Of a DNA stretch of 64,000 nt, positions 37,276 through 48,879 are shown piece after piece (position 1 is the first letter of the stretch; each line of letters begins with the position of its first letter). This stretch comes from Amaranthus tricolor (lineage: Eukaryota; Streptophyta; Magnoliopsida; Caryophyllales; Amaranthaceae). The notes beneath the pieces are model-generated. The model ran no database searches. It was not told the DNA's origin and was given only the letters and a program-made list of their open reading frames with translations. Both the position numbers and the translations under genes were made by a program. The DNA lies in NCBI RefSeq assembly GCF_026212465.1, contig NC_080059.1, positions 14,593,805-14,657,804 on the forward strand, in the 5' to 3' direction.

Positions 37276-39651
37276 GCTTGAAAATGGCGTCTAGGACAAG
37301 ATTCAACTAAATGGACATCACAAATTGTAAAAATTTCAACTAAATAAGTAATTTAATATAAAAAAATCAAATGATAAGCAAGTTTTATTTTATTTTTCAG
37401 AATAAGCATATTGTTTCCATTGCTGAGGTTTGATAACATCGTTATTACTAACAGCAGATTAAATGAGCAGGTTAAAAATAGTCAAGTATTAGTTCGTTAT
37501 TACTAATAGCGAACAATTACTTTAGTTCAAAAAGTCTGTTTATAATACGTTGTCTTTTTTTGACCAAGATTATTATTCGCTGTTACTAACGGCAAACTAA
37601 TACAGCCCTAAATGCAGCAGCCAGTCTCCTTCTTTCTTATTTCCCCAAATCTCAAAACTCTTAAAGCTTATGCGACTTTTTCCTTCAAATTTCCACCATT
37701 AACATTACATCATTTCTTCAATTCTTCACTACTTCCAAGTTAGCCCTAAATTAGGGTTTATTAAATTTTTTTCTAATTTTTTTTCAAATGCAGGTCTCAA
37801 TTGTAATTTAATACTTCTTTAGGTCATCCTCAAATGTGTAAGGTACTTGTTAATTGATCTCATTACCTATTTGTGTACTTTCAGTAATTATGTGAAAGTT
37901 AATAGGAGGTCGAATACTCTCTAGAAAAGGGGGTGAACAGAGATATGGGCGTTTAAAATTTTTGTTCTGGAAGATTGTCTCAAGAGATTGAGTAACCTTT
38001 TTCTGAAACAGTTTTAGGTCGAGTAATAAAACTATAACGTATGTGCAGAAATTAAACTTAAAAAATAACACACGATATGTTAATGAGGTTCGGTTCTAAA
38101 CAATCTACTCCCCGCCTATGGGTTCTCTTTCAACCCGTAGGATTTCAACGTCTTTTATTAATCCGACTTTAAGACAAACTAGAAGATCTCACTATCTTCT
38201 TTCACCACGTTCTTCCCCTTGAAGAAACGTCTTACAAGTCCCTTTAATAAAAGAAAATCCCAATCTCTCAATAGAGATTACAAGTTGGACACTTTGAAAA
38301 GTATTCTAAGTTAGGCGTATTGAACTATGAAATAATCTAACTCTTTTTTAATACTTAAGCCTATTACAAATTATAAGAGCTAGATGAACTAAGAATTACA
38401 ACTCTTTTGTATACTTAGAGAATACTAGATCTTATCACAAGAAAAGAGAAAATTATGAGAAGTGTTGCACTCTTAGTCCTTGAATGAAGTCTTCTATTTA
38501 TAATGTCACGCCTCAACACAATCTTGTAAACCAAGGAAGCTTCATCCGTGAAAATAGCAATTCTGATCATTCTGGATCGTTCTTCAAACTCTTGAAAAAT
38601 TATTCAAACAGACGCTCCGGCTGTTATTGTTAAATGCGTCCTTTGTTTGCTATTTTTACTTTGCTTAATACTTATTGAGCTGTCACGTTAGAACTCAAAT
38701 AAGATATAAAAAACTCAGCAAAACCATATTAATCAACGTGTAAATACTTATTCAAAGTTAATTCCTATTTTTGGCATTAATTTAAATTGTCATTTCCTAT
38801 TTTTAGTATCAATTTAAATTACCATCTTATTTATAGGAAACTCTTTAATTAGCTTAACAACATATTTAAAATTCAAATATTATTGTGTACTAATAATAAA
38901 CGTGTGTACCTTGTTAAACACACATTTAAATTCAAATTCAAACATAATATATTCAAACGTTTAAGATAAGACGTGTAATAATATATTCAAACTTATTTTC
39001 AATATATCTTGACATATATGTTAAAATATTTCAAATATAATTTTAATGAACCTTGACCTATTAAAATATTTCAAAGTTATAATTACGAAACTAACCTTAT
39101 TATAAACGTAATCACTTTCAAGACATTGAAACTAATTTCAAGACTTATAAATTCAACCTTAAGATAAGTTTAAGTCATTTAAGCATATTCCAATAATTCG
39201 GACTTGAATATGTATCAATTATTCAATTTATATCTAATATGATTTTAGACTAACTTAAACAACTAAATGTAATTACTTAATATATTTGTTTAACCAATGT
39301 GTTTTGAATTATCATCATTTAGAGAGTTGAGTCTTCATTATGGTTGTTGATGGTTATGAAATTGATAATGTTTTTTTAAATGTATTTAATTGGTGTTTGT
39401 TATGAATTTGGTAATGTTATTGTTTAAATACATACTTATTTGGTTTTTGTTATGAATTTGGTAGTGTTGTTGTTTATAAATGTATATTTGTAGAAAATGA
39501 TGAAACGTACTTATTGTTAAATGTAGTTGGGAATTGTTGTTAAATGTAGTTATTTAAATGTTGTGTTGTTGTGAACTTGATGATGATGTCGACTTTGTGT
39601 CTATTCTTGTAGAAATAGCATCATTTTGTGTGACTATTGTGTGTTTTTAGA
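37276..39651. other. Non-coding: spacer and leader of the MULE-type pseudogene
   Basis: 37,430-37,610 has three variants of a TTATTACTAACAGC / GCTGTTACTAACGGC phrase, possibly the sub-terminal part of a transposon. 37,620-37,800 is leader-like (CT-rich, then TTAGGGTTT). 38,060-38,520 resembles LTR sequence (GAGGTTCGG, CCCCGCCTATGGG) but shows no clear ends. No gene is supported. Confidence 0.35.
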
Positions 39652-42158
39652 ATGGTTCAATTCAAACAAGGGGTAGCAATGTTACCTATGTTGAGCGTAG
39701 ACGTAAATTGTTTGCATGCAATTCAAACATGGATTTGAAAGAGCTTAAACTTCTTGTATGTTATAAGATTGAAATTGACAACACATGAAGTACTGTAAAT
39801 ATATGTTTTAAATATGACATGAGTGGACAATTGTTAGCTTTTCCGGTAGAGGATGATGAGGCTATAGATGTTATGTGGGAGCATTCTAAGTCTACATCTA
39901 TTCCCTCTTTAGAGGTATACGTAGAAGAGGTACCCTTAGGGAATCAAGGTTTAAATGTAACTTCTAATCCTTCTCCTACGCCTATTTCTATCTTAACTCA
40001 AGAAAATCAAAATCCCTTTGTTCCTTCCCCATCTTGTACTCCTTGTAAACCTCCTCCAATGCATGTGTCAAATGAAGACGTACCTTAGGATGATGGTAAT
40101 GAGAGTCATGAGTTAGTTGATGATCCTTCTAAGGATGATGTGGATGTGGACGTGGATGTGGATGTGGATAAGGATGCCCTGGCAACCGACATTACCTTAA
40201 GCAACATTCCTACTATCATTGCTCCTGCAACTTACGCCCTAATTCTACCTTTAGATGAACATGTGGTGGACAAATCTTCAAGGACTTGTGCTTGTGATAC
40301 CACTTACGCCGAAGAAGGAGAGTATGAAAAGGGTATGATATTTAATAGTAAGGAATCTTTGTTGGAAGTTGTTAGAGTGTATCACACTCGTAGAAATGTA
40401 TAGTATAGAACCGAGACTTCCAACCAAACTTCATTATCATTGAAATGTAAGAGAGGATGTTCTTGGAAACTAAGGGCTAGGCCAAATCTGTATTCAACTT
40501 CATGGTATATTTCAAAGTACAATGGTAAGCATGGGGATTGTGTATTGGGTAGTGACACTGTGTCAGCTGGACATAATCACTTGACTTCATTTGTGATTAA
40601 CAATGTCATTAAAAATTATGTTTCAGAAGACTCGACTCTGTTCCCTGGCAGATAGACGCACGGATTATTCCGTATGTATAGCGAGCGAGGCTATACGACT
40701 TCCACCTCGTCGCGTATAGTAGAGTGGACCGTGCGTTGGTTACAGCTCTGGTAGAACAATGGCGTCAAGAGACACACACTTTCCACCTTTCTTTAGGTGA
40801 GGCTACTATCACTCTTCTAGATGTAGCTGTACTGACACGACTTCCCATCAAGGGACATGCCGCGTCTACTGTTGAACGCCAGCTCAATAGCTGGCGAGAT
40901 TTACTCAAGAGGGTAATTGGAGTGCGACCTCCTGCAGACATATGAGTTAGCGAGATTTACTCGAGAGGGTAATTGGAGTGCGACCTTCTACAGACATAGC
41001 CCATGGAAGTGGGTTGTGCGTCACATGGCTAGCGCAGAGGCGTATATCTTTTACTTGCTCGGTGCTGTCTTGTTTGCCGACAAGACTGGTAGCCAAGTAC
41101 AAATTTTGTACTTGACATTGCTTAATGTGCCTTGAGAGCGCATTGCCGGATACAGCTAGGGTTCTGTTGCCCTAGGCTACCTGTACAGACGGCTCTGTGG
41201 TGCTTCACGGAGGAACTTGAAGGAGATTGTTGGACCACTAGTTATACTCCAGGTAATACTAACTTATAAATTATGATTATTTTGTTTATTAATATGTTTG
41301 AATTCTTGCATTTACTTAATTGTGTATAATTTATGTGGCTTTGGGCTTGGGAGCACATTCTCATTGGGTAATTAATGAGAATCATTGGACATGATGCTAT
41401 TGGATCGCCAATCAATCCCCCTCTAGAGGTTCTTTTGATCTCGATGGATATTTGAGCGATGCACAAAGACTCACACTGGAACTGGTGTGGGATTCTTTTG
41501 TGATCATTTGGATCTACTACGACCAGACCAGGTAAATTCTTGACTATTTAACATCATTACTATCATGTAGCGTAATATATTAATTGCTTCTTAACTTGTA
41601 GTTTTGCTAGGACCCGTACCCCGCAGAGGCATATGCTGCATTGCCTCACACTCAGTCATAATGTCGGGTGCGTGGAAAGCCTCTGTACCATTAATTTGCT
41701 TCGACATAGTTGAAGTGCATCTTCCCGAGCGCGTACTTCGCCAGTATGGGATGGTACAGGGCATCCCGCCACCTTGTGAGACGGAGGTTGAGCTCCATCT
41801 CACCTCACGTAAGGGTCGAGAGCCGAAGAACTGGCTTGAGATCAATGGGCGACATATTGCTCACATGAATCAAAGATAGGAGTTGTTGGCGCAAGATGCG
41901 CCAATTGATGTTACAGACGCACTTACTACTCCAGATTACATGGCATGTTTCCTCTCCATCACTCGTCGATGGATGACACCACGAGGTATCATCGCAGCAA
42001 ATCAATAAGCCCCCGCCGCACCAATGATGACACAGTTTGTAAGTACTCTTGCATGTTGAACTATTAAATGTAGAACTTGCATAATATAACTTTATTTAAC
42101 GTTCAAACGATTTGCAGGCACAAGGCGTTGCAGCTGTGATTAAGTCCAGTCAAGAGGA
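39652..42158 (+). pseudogene. MuDR-type N-terminal domain fused to plant mobile domain (PMD), 5' part
   Basis: Plus-strand frames give an acidic N-terminal region (VEDDEAIDVMW, then Asp/Val repeats near 40,140). A MuDR DNA-binding-type block follows (YEKGMIFNSKESLLEVVRVYH, KCKRGCSWKLRARP, about 40,310-40,620). A PMD region comes next (DRALVTALVEQWRQETHTFH, LGEATITLLDVAVLTRLP at 40,724; SPWKWVVRHMASAEAYIFYL at 41,000; PERVLRQYGMVQGIPPPCE at 41,720). The MULE catalytic core is missing between the two domains. Stops and frame changes are frequent (for example near 40,089, 40,402, 40,654 and 40,942). A ~55-bp tandem duplication occurs at 40,894-41,000. The coding frame is interrupted at 42,159 by an LTR-element insertion. 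Confidence 0.75.
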
Positions 42159-42659
42159 GCCTGTGTAACACCCCGTAATTTATCGGATTTAAAAAGAGAA
42201 TATAATAAGATAAAAATTAATAAGATTATTAAATTATACTATTTTACATATATAACTATAAGAATAAGGTAAATTAAATTTTAACGGTAACGAGTTTTAT
42301 CGCGTACGATGTCATCGTGTGACGTTTCTTTTCTGTTTTAACAATATCATTATAATTACTTAATTAATTAATTAATTGAAAAAAAAAGAAATAGGGGATG
42401 TAAGGGGGTGGCCGGTTGTGGAGCATGGGAGGAGTCTTGTAACTCTTCTCATAATTGTGTATTATGGCACAATTGCTATCATGGTCTTAAGTGTCTATTA
42501 ATCCCTAAGCCCTTTGATTCCATCACCATTTTAAACTTCAAGTAAAATACAAAGAAAAATTCAGAAATTTTTTTCTCCCTTTTGGCTCTTTGAGTTTCGG
42601 CACATTCAAAAGAAAAAAAAATATTCTTGTTAGCTCTTTGGGTTTCATCAAGTTCAATG

Positions 42660-45615
42660 GTTTCAGGTTGTATGAGGGTCATGGACATATTTTCGGAGTT
42701 GGAATACATGGAAGACATTGTGGACTTTGGCTAGGTTCAAAGGTAGGGCTAATCTATAGGCTACTTCCCCAATTAGTTCCAATACTTCATAAGGACCTAT
42801 AAAACAAGGACTCAATTTACCCTTCCTACCAAATCTCATGACACCCTTGGTTGGTGACACTTTGAGCATTTTTCACCTACTTCAAACTCTAATGCTCTCC
42901 TCCTTTTGTCTGCATACGACTTCTGACGATCTTGCGCTCCCCTCATATGTTCTTGGATCATTATCCTTACCTTCTTTGTAGTCTCCTCAATCATGTCTGG
43001 TCCTAATCCAACGACTCATTAACATCATTCCAACATATAGGACTCCTACACTTTCTCCCATATAGGGCTTCGTAAGGAGCCATTCCTATGCTAGAATGAA
43101 AACTATTATTGTAAGAAAACTATACATACATCAAATTATCCTCCCAAGATCCACCAAAATCCATAACACATGCTCTTAACAAATCCTCAAGAGTCTGAAT
43201 CGTTCTCTCTGTTTGACCATCAGTTGCTGGATGAAATGCAGTACTGAACTTTAGTATCGTGCCCACTGCTTCTTATAGCATCTTCCAAAATTTGGACAGA
43301 AATCTCGAATCTCTATTCGATACAATGTCCTTAGGCACTCCATGCAATCTCACTACCTCTTGAAAATACGCGTCTGCCATCTGTTGCATTGTCTAAGTAT
43401 TCTTCATCGCTATAAACCTTGTTGTTTTTGTTAATCGATCCACTATCACCCATATGGCATTTTTCCCAGTTTTTGACTTTGGCAATCCTACTACAAAGTC
43501 CATTGAAATCGACTCCCATTTCCATCCAGGTACTTCTAATGGTTACAATTTTCCCCCCGGCTTCATATGTTGAATTTTCACCTTCTGACACGTTAGACAC
43601 TTCGCCACAAAGCCTGCAACTTCACGCTTCATGTTGGCCACTAAAAGTTCTTCTTAAGATCCTTGTACATCTTATCACCACTAGGATGTATTGAGTATGG
43701 GGAATTATGGGCTTCAGTCATAAGCTTAGTCTTAAGCTCCTCGTCATGCGGTATGCACCATCTTCCTTTATACTTCATTACGCCATTTTCATCACTTTCG
43801 AACTCAGGTGCTTGACCATCCTCCTTCAACTTCTTCAATTTAGTTAACCAGTTATCCGTAATTTGCTTCACTCTGATTTCCTCAAAAATATCGGATTCAA
43901 TCGTCATTCCATTCAATTGAGTACCCACATATCCATACTCTACTACTTCTAAGTTCATCCTACGAATCTCTTCACACAACTCATCTGCTAAAATTAATGC
44001 ATTCATTGTATGACTTGACTTCCTGCTCAGAGCATCAGCTACCTTGTTTGCCTTTCCCTCACAATACTTCAAGTCCAGATCATAATCCTTAATGAGTTCT
44101 AAACCATCGTCTTTGTCTCATATTCAACTCCTTTTGAGTGTACAAGAACCTCAAACTCTTGTGATCAGTATAAATCTTGCACTTTACTCCAAATAAATAA
44201 TGTCTCCAAATTTTCAATGCAAAGACTACAGCTCCCAATTCTAAGTCATGTGTGGGGTAATTCTTCTCATGCGGCTTAAGTTGTTGTGAAGCATATGCTA
44301 CTACTTTCCCATCTTGCATCAACACACTACCTAGTCTATTCTTAGATGCATCTGTATAAACTTCATATTCTCCACTTTCATTCGGTAAGGTCAGCACTGG
44401 AGCAGAAGTAAGCCTTGATTTCAACTCTTGGAATGCCGCTTCACACTTCTCATCCCATTGAAACTTAGTGGTCTTCTTCATCAAATTAGTGATAGGTTGA
44501 GCGATTCTCGAGAAATTTTTCATAAATCTCCTATAGTATCCAGATAGACGTAAGAAATTTCTCACTTCTATCACATTAGTGGGTGTAGGCCAATTCATTA
44601 CTGCTTGAACCTTCGAGGGATCTACCATTACTCCATCCTTTGTAATTACATGCCCCAAAAATGCTACCTTTTCCAACCAGAATTCACATTTTGAAAACTT
44701 GGCATACAACTTATTCTCTCTTAAAATCTCTAAAACTTTCCTCAAATGAGCCTCATGCTCTTCTCGATTCATAGAGTACACTAAGATATCATCAATCAAA
44801 ACAACTACAAACTTATCCAAATAAGGCTGAAAAGTTCTATTCATAAGGTCCATAAAGATAGCAGGCGCATTAGTGAGTCCAAAGGGCATGATTGTGAACT
44901 CATAATGGCCATACCTTGTTCGAAAAGTTGTTTTGGCTATATCCTCTTCTGCAATTCGTAATTGATGATAACCTGATCTCAAATCAATCTTTGAAAATGT
45001 TCCTGCACCCCTAAGTTGATCGAATAGATCCTCAATTCTAGGAAGTGGATACTTATTCTTCACCGTCACACTATTTAAATCCCTATAATCAATACATAGT
45101 CTCAATGTTCCATCTTTCTTCCTAATAAATAATATTGGGGCTCCCCAAGGTGATACACGTGGTCTTTTATATCCTTTATCCAACAAGTCCTCAAGTTGTA
45201 CCTTCAACTCTTGCAACTCGGCAGGTGTCATCTTATAAGGTGCCTTTGAAATGGCTCCTGTTCCCGGAACTAAGTCAATCTTGAAGTCTAACTCTCTCAC
45301 AGGTGGCATCTCTGGAATCTCATCTGGGAACACATCAACAAACTCCTTAACTACAGGTATCTCTCCTAACTCGTCCTCTTTCATGCTCGTGTCCTTTACA
45401 TGGCAAAAATATACGGGGTAGCCTTTCCTAAGATGGGTCTGGAGATTTAAGGCGAAGATAAGCTTGGTCTTTGGTGGCTCGGAAGTAGTTTCTTGGTAGG
45501 TTAGTTAATTTCTCTTAGGGCCTCTAAAGGTAATTCTCTGTTTAACACAATGGATTTTAACCTGATACTTCTTTAACCAATCCATCCCCAAAAACGAAAT
45601 CGAGGCAACTAACAA
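42660..45615 (-). pseudogene. Ty3/gypsy pol fragment (end of protease, RT, RNase H, integrase)
   Basis: Minus-strand pol. SFLGMDWLKKYQVKIHC near 45,600 marks the protease-RT linker. The open frame 45,384-44,089 contains RT ([49 protein letters not shown]) and RNase H ([25 protein letters not shown]). Integrase follows: EGKANKVADALSRK, then [46 protein letters not shown] chromo-like C-terminal region ends it (GPYEVLELIGEVAYRLALP, 42,830-42,665). Frameshifts or stops interrupt it at about 45,520, 44,085, 43,640, 43,550 and 43,395, and repeatedly below 43,110. Gag and most of protease are absent. It is a dead, 5'-truncated copy. Confidence 0.85.
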
Positions 45616-45847
45616 AAAAACGAAAGACAACGAAAATATAATTAAAAGAAATAACACATTACTACTAAGTACTTAAAAGTACTTCAAAACAATAAACCCA
45701 TTCGTCCCCACTCTCATAATTTTTTTTATTTCTAATTTACTTAAATTATTTAAAATAATTTTACCTTGTACCATCTAACCTATTTTTAATTTAAGCCTTT
45801 ATCAACTTTAATTCCTAAACGACCTTAAGATTTGACCAAAACAAACC

Positions 45848-45866
45848 TAAGCTACTAATACCACTT
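45848..45866 (-). other. Primer-binding-site-like sequence next to the Cassandra-type LTR
   Basis: On the minus strand the LTR end GGGGTGTTACA is followed by AAGTGGTATTAGTAGCTTAG, a diverged match to the initiator tRNA-Met complement TGGTATCAGAGC. This indicates a minus-oriented 5' LTR. Confidence 0.5.
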
Positions 45867-46137
45867 TGTAACACCCCGGTCCCTCAGACCGCTGGTGACT
45901 ACTCTTAGAAACTGTAGACTAGCCCCACAAACCAACACAAGTCTTTCCAGCGCACTTTGGCCTCACTCGTGCGCACCCGGGAAAACTTCCCAAGAGGTCA
46001 CCCATCCTAAGATTGCTCTCCATCAAGCACGCTTAACTGTGGAGTTCTTAGCAAATGGGCTCCTTAGAAAAGAAGATGCACCTTGTTGATATGAGTAGTC
46101 TATCAATCCTTTTTCAAGCTAAATCTGGGGTATTACA
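45867..46137 (-). mobile_element. Cassandra-type TRIM LTR carrying 5S rRNA sequence
   Basis: A 271-bp LTR running (minus strand) from TGTAATACCCCAG to GGGACCGGGGTGTTACA. It holds a 5S rRNA-derived block at 45,983-46,048: AACTCCACAGTTAAGCGTGC and TAGGATGGGTGACCTC match the 3' half of plant 5S rRNA, including the internal control region. Cassandra elements are TRIMs with 5S sequence in both LTRs. Only one LTR plus a primer-binding-like site is visible; the second LTR is missing. Confidence 0.8.
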
Positions 46138-47553
46138 TTAGTCGTGTTCCGTTGTTTTATGTACCGATGCGTTAAAAACTCGTTAAACGCTTAAAATAAT
46201 TAAAAATAGTAATTGGATGTCAGAAATTATGAAATTTGGTACCCAAGGTAATTGACGCGTTACAAACGCAACGGCGAAGTCGGATTTTTCACATAAAGTT
46301 TCTAAACTGTCCAAATCGATCATTTAAGTTTCTGGTTAAAGTTTACAAATCGGAACTATTAGGAATTTGATGAAAACATTTAAAATTATCAAATCCTAGT
46401 GATGTCTTAGTAGTATGGAGTGGATTAAATGTGTAAACACGTTCTAATACGTGATTGTTTTGTGTGTGTGTGATATTTAGGACCTCGATTTATAAGAGGG
46501 CGAAATTTCTATCGTTATTAAATATCGTTTGGTTGCAGTGCTTAAAGGTACACGCTTAGACCCATACTATTTATGTGGTTGTGCAAGTAGTGTTGTTTCA
46601 TTTCTAATCGAGGTATTGTAATCACATAAGGATTAGACACTTCAAATAATTTGAAAGAAATTAATTGGACATTGAGAATTTATGTGTTTGTCACCCAAAG
46701 GGGTTGACGTTTGGTTGTATTATGTTACCCAAAGGGGTTAATGTATTGGTTTGGATTATTATAATTATTGTTCTTATGGCAGTTTTGGATCATTACAATC
46801 ACCATGGGGGTATGCATACTTTAGCCTTTGACGACTCGAACAAGACGGGCAACATCTTAGGTCGGTGGTTGCCTTGAGATTAGCTCTCCCAAGTGTATTC
46901 CTCGAAAAAGACTTGGATTTATACTTGAACGACCGGAACAGGACGGACAACGTTACAAGTTGGAATTATCTAATAATGAATGATTTATACTTGAACGACC
47001 CGAACAGGAGGGGCAACGTTACAAGTTGGGATTAACTAATAATGAATGTATTAGAGCCTATGCATGCTAGGATAAACATATTACTTGTGTTCAACGTGAT
47101 TGATATTTGTATGAAGTCTCTGACGTGTATTGGTTTGTTTCTTTGGAACCTACTGTGTGTTGTCATACGACGACTAGTAGGTTGATTGCAGGTGGGGTCT
47201 GGAGTGAGGTCTCGACTTAGAACCCGTAATCATCAAGACTATGCTATTATCTTTTTGTATTGGATTATGAGTAGAAAGAAACTCTGTACTTATGTAACAG
47301 GAGATAGTGTAGTTTTTTTTTCGCTTCCGCTTATTTCAATTAGTTAGTCTAGAGGCCTTTAGGCTCTCGAGTTGTACGTTAGAGCTTTCGCTGACATATT
47401 TTCTTTCACGTTAGTATGTTTTCTGTTTAGTTATATTTCTTTATCGACGGAACGTTGACGAACCTAGAGAAGACTTTTTTCTAGAGCCCAAGGAGTGAAC
47501 CAGAATTTTTATTTTCATATAGATTATCGGGTCATTTAAACCGGGCCGTTACA
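46138..47553 (+). mobile_element. Outer LTR, right part
   Basis: Non-coding LTR sequence ending CCGGGCCGTTACA. Characteristic repeats are ACCCAAAGGGGTT (46,690 and 46,730) and GAACGACC(G/C)GAACAGGA followed by GGGCAACGTTACAAGTTGG (46,928-47,028), two tandem ~63-bp copies. A related sequence lies inverted at 48,880-49,870. Confidence 0.6.
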
Positions 47554-47558
47554 GCCTG

Positions 47559-47875
47559 TAGGGGAGATTGCCCAAGGCATTCTCCTAGGGACCCAGTTCC
47601 ATCACTTTATTCTAGAAGTGGCTGCGCCGGAGACCTCTGGGAATGTGTAGAGGGCATCTCCTCCTCATGCCGACGTACATTTGGAAGAGGTCGACCTGAC
47701 GTACCCCTAGGATGTTGTGGGGTCCTCACAGAATGCGGGATCATTGCAAGGTGCGGGGTCATCCCAGTATCAATCACATCCCCTCCCCGAGCGCCATATG
47801 ACCGCCTCTTACTATCGTAAAAGGCAGTCTAGACCATCAAAACTAGAATGGGTCCAAGAGGAGGATGACCATTAG
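47559..47875 (+). pseudogene. MuDR/PMD pseudogene, 3' part after the LTR insertion
   Basis: The reading resumes immediately after the second GCCTG: GEIAQGILLGTQFHHFILEV, then a stop at 47,648. It continues SPPHADVHLEEVDLTYP and ends PSKLEWVQEEDDH with TAG at 47,873-47,875. Low-complexity Gly/Ser/Gln segment at 47,710-47,780. This is the tail of the gene starting at 39,652. Confidence 0.65.
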
Positions 47876-47963
47876 TGTCTTGTTTATAATATATAGAACA
47901 TTTGTGTATATTGAATATTTGTAATATTTTGACATTTGTATATAGTTTATAATATATATGTAA

Positions 47964-48200
47964 ATGTATATATGTTTTTCTATCGTGTTTAGCATATGTT
48001 TATTACGAATTGAATGTTATTGCTCGGAGATTTTGGCGATGAATCATTCCGCCTTGAGTCATGCATTGGGCTATAATCGCTCTATTTATCTTGAAATGAT
48101 GTATACGATTAATCTATATCAAACAAATAATCAAATTCAAATAGGGAAGATGATGTCGAAAATTCAACACAATTTCAATCATAACCAACGAATCCGATAG
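47964..48200 (+). CDS. Small hypothetical ORF (78 codons)
   Basis: Open frame MYICFSIVFSICLLRIEC... with an N-terminal hydrophobic stretch, then MNHSALSHALGYNRSIYLEM and NNQIQIGKMMSKIQHNFNHN. I recognise no family. It lies just past the MuDR/PMD pseudogene and 40 bases before a convergent minus-strand ORF. It may be an exon of a transposon accessory gene. Weak call. Confidence 0.25.
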   Translation: MYICFSIVFSICLLRIECYCSEILAMNHSALSHALGYNRSIYLEMMYTINLYQTNNQIQIGKMMSKIQHNFNHNQRIR

Positions 48201-48240
48201 CAAATTACATAGTTTATTCGTTAAATTAAAACATCGCTAA

Positions 48241-48612
48241 CTAAGATTGCTTCTCAAACTTTCTCATAATCCTTTTAGTCTCTTCTTTCATATGTGCCAT
48301 ATCATCTATTTGCCTCTTGAGATTAAATACCTCATCTTTAAGCTCTTGTTTTTCTTTAAAAAGCTGAATTATTAAGTCTCTCTGCCATTTAAATACTCTC
48401 CGGATCAACCCACTTAAAAACCGTGCAACCGAATCCTTCATCCAAGTAAAATGGACAAGCAACAAAGCCACGGCCAGGATCGGAGTCACCCCAATCTGTG
48501 TTATTTTTAACTTCATAGCCACAATCACAAAGCTCTTAAAAGGATGCTTCTTTGACATCTGAGCAAGACATATAATATATGTAAATCGGGTTAAAATGAA
48601 TCGGATATTCAC
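48241..48612 (-). CDS. Hypothetical protein with membrane segment and C-terminal coiled coil (123 codons)
   Basis: Open minus-strand frame. A hydrophobic segment (about residues 35-57, KITQIGVTPILAVALLLVHF) is followed by a charged heptad-like helix (about 78-123, LFKEKQELKDEVFNLKRQID ... KEETKRIMRKFEKQS). There is no family recognition. A shorter start at MSKKHPF (residue 19) is equally possible. It sits between transposon remains, so it may be a transposon passenger or a chance ORF. Confidence 0.35.
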   Translation of the reverse strand: MNIRFILTRFTYIICLAQMSKKHPFKSFVIVAMKLKITQIGVTPILAVALLLVHFTWMKDSVARFLSGLIRRVFKWQRDLIIQLFKEKQELKDEVFNLKRQIDDMAHMKEETKRIMRKFEKQS

Positions 48613-48879
48613 ATGTAAATATGAATTCCGGATTACACTTTGGACAATTAAGTTAAACTGTTCCTAAGATCGATGATGTTCTAGAGATAAAGAAATAAAT
48701 AATCTAAAGAAAAAGAAAAAATAAATCTGCGTAAGTCTTCAAGTTTACAATTTGAGAGCCTATCGACCTCATCAAAATAAGATAAAGTTCAAAATAGAAT
48801 ATACTTGCTAATATAAATAATAAAGTTCAAACGATAAAATGACATAAATACGTGTGCGATAGTCAACAAGATTACAGGT

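Larger units (their letters stand above)
42159..47558. mobile_element. Nested LTR-retrotransposon insertion with 5-bp TSD
   Basis: The outer element runs 42,164-47,553, from TGTAACACCCCGTAATTT to GGGCCGTTACA. The perfect target duplication GCCTG is at 42,159-42,163 and 47,554-47,558. It splits the MuDR/PMD pseudogene, whose frame resumes directly after. Inside are reverse-oriented gypsy pol remains (42,660-45,615) and a Cassandra-type LTR (45,867-46,137). The outer LTR parts (42,164-~42,660 and 46,138-47,553) therefore look like one LTR or solo LTR later invaded by other elements. TSD and ends are seen; nesting order is inferred. Confidence 0.8.

Noticed and set aside
45983..46048. 5S rRNA gene
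   Set aside because: Only the 3' half matches, and it lies inside an LTR with TGTAAT/TTACA ends; treated as part of a Cassandra-type LTR.
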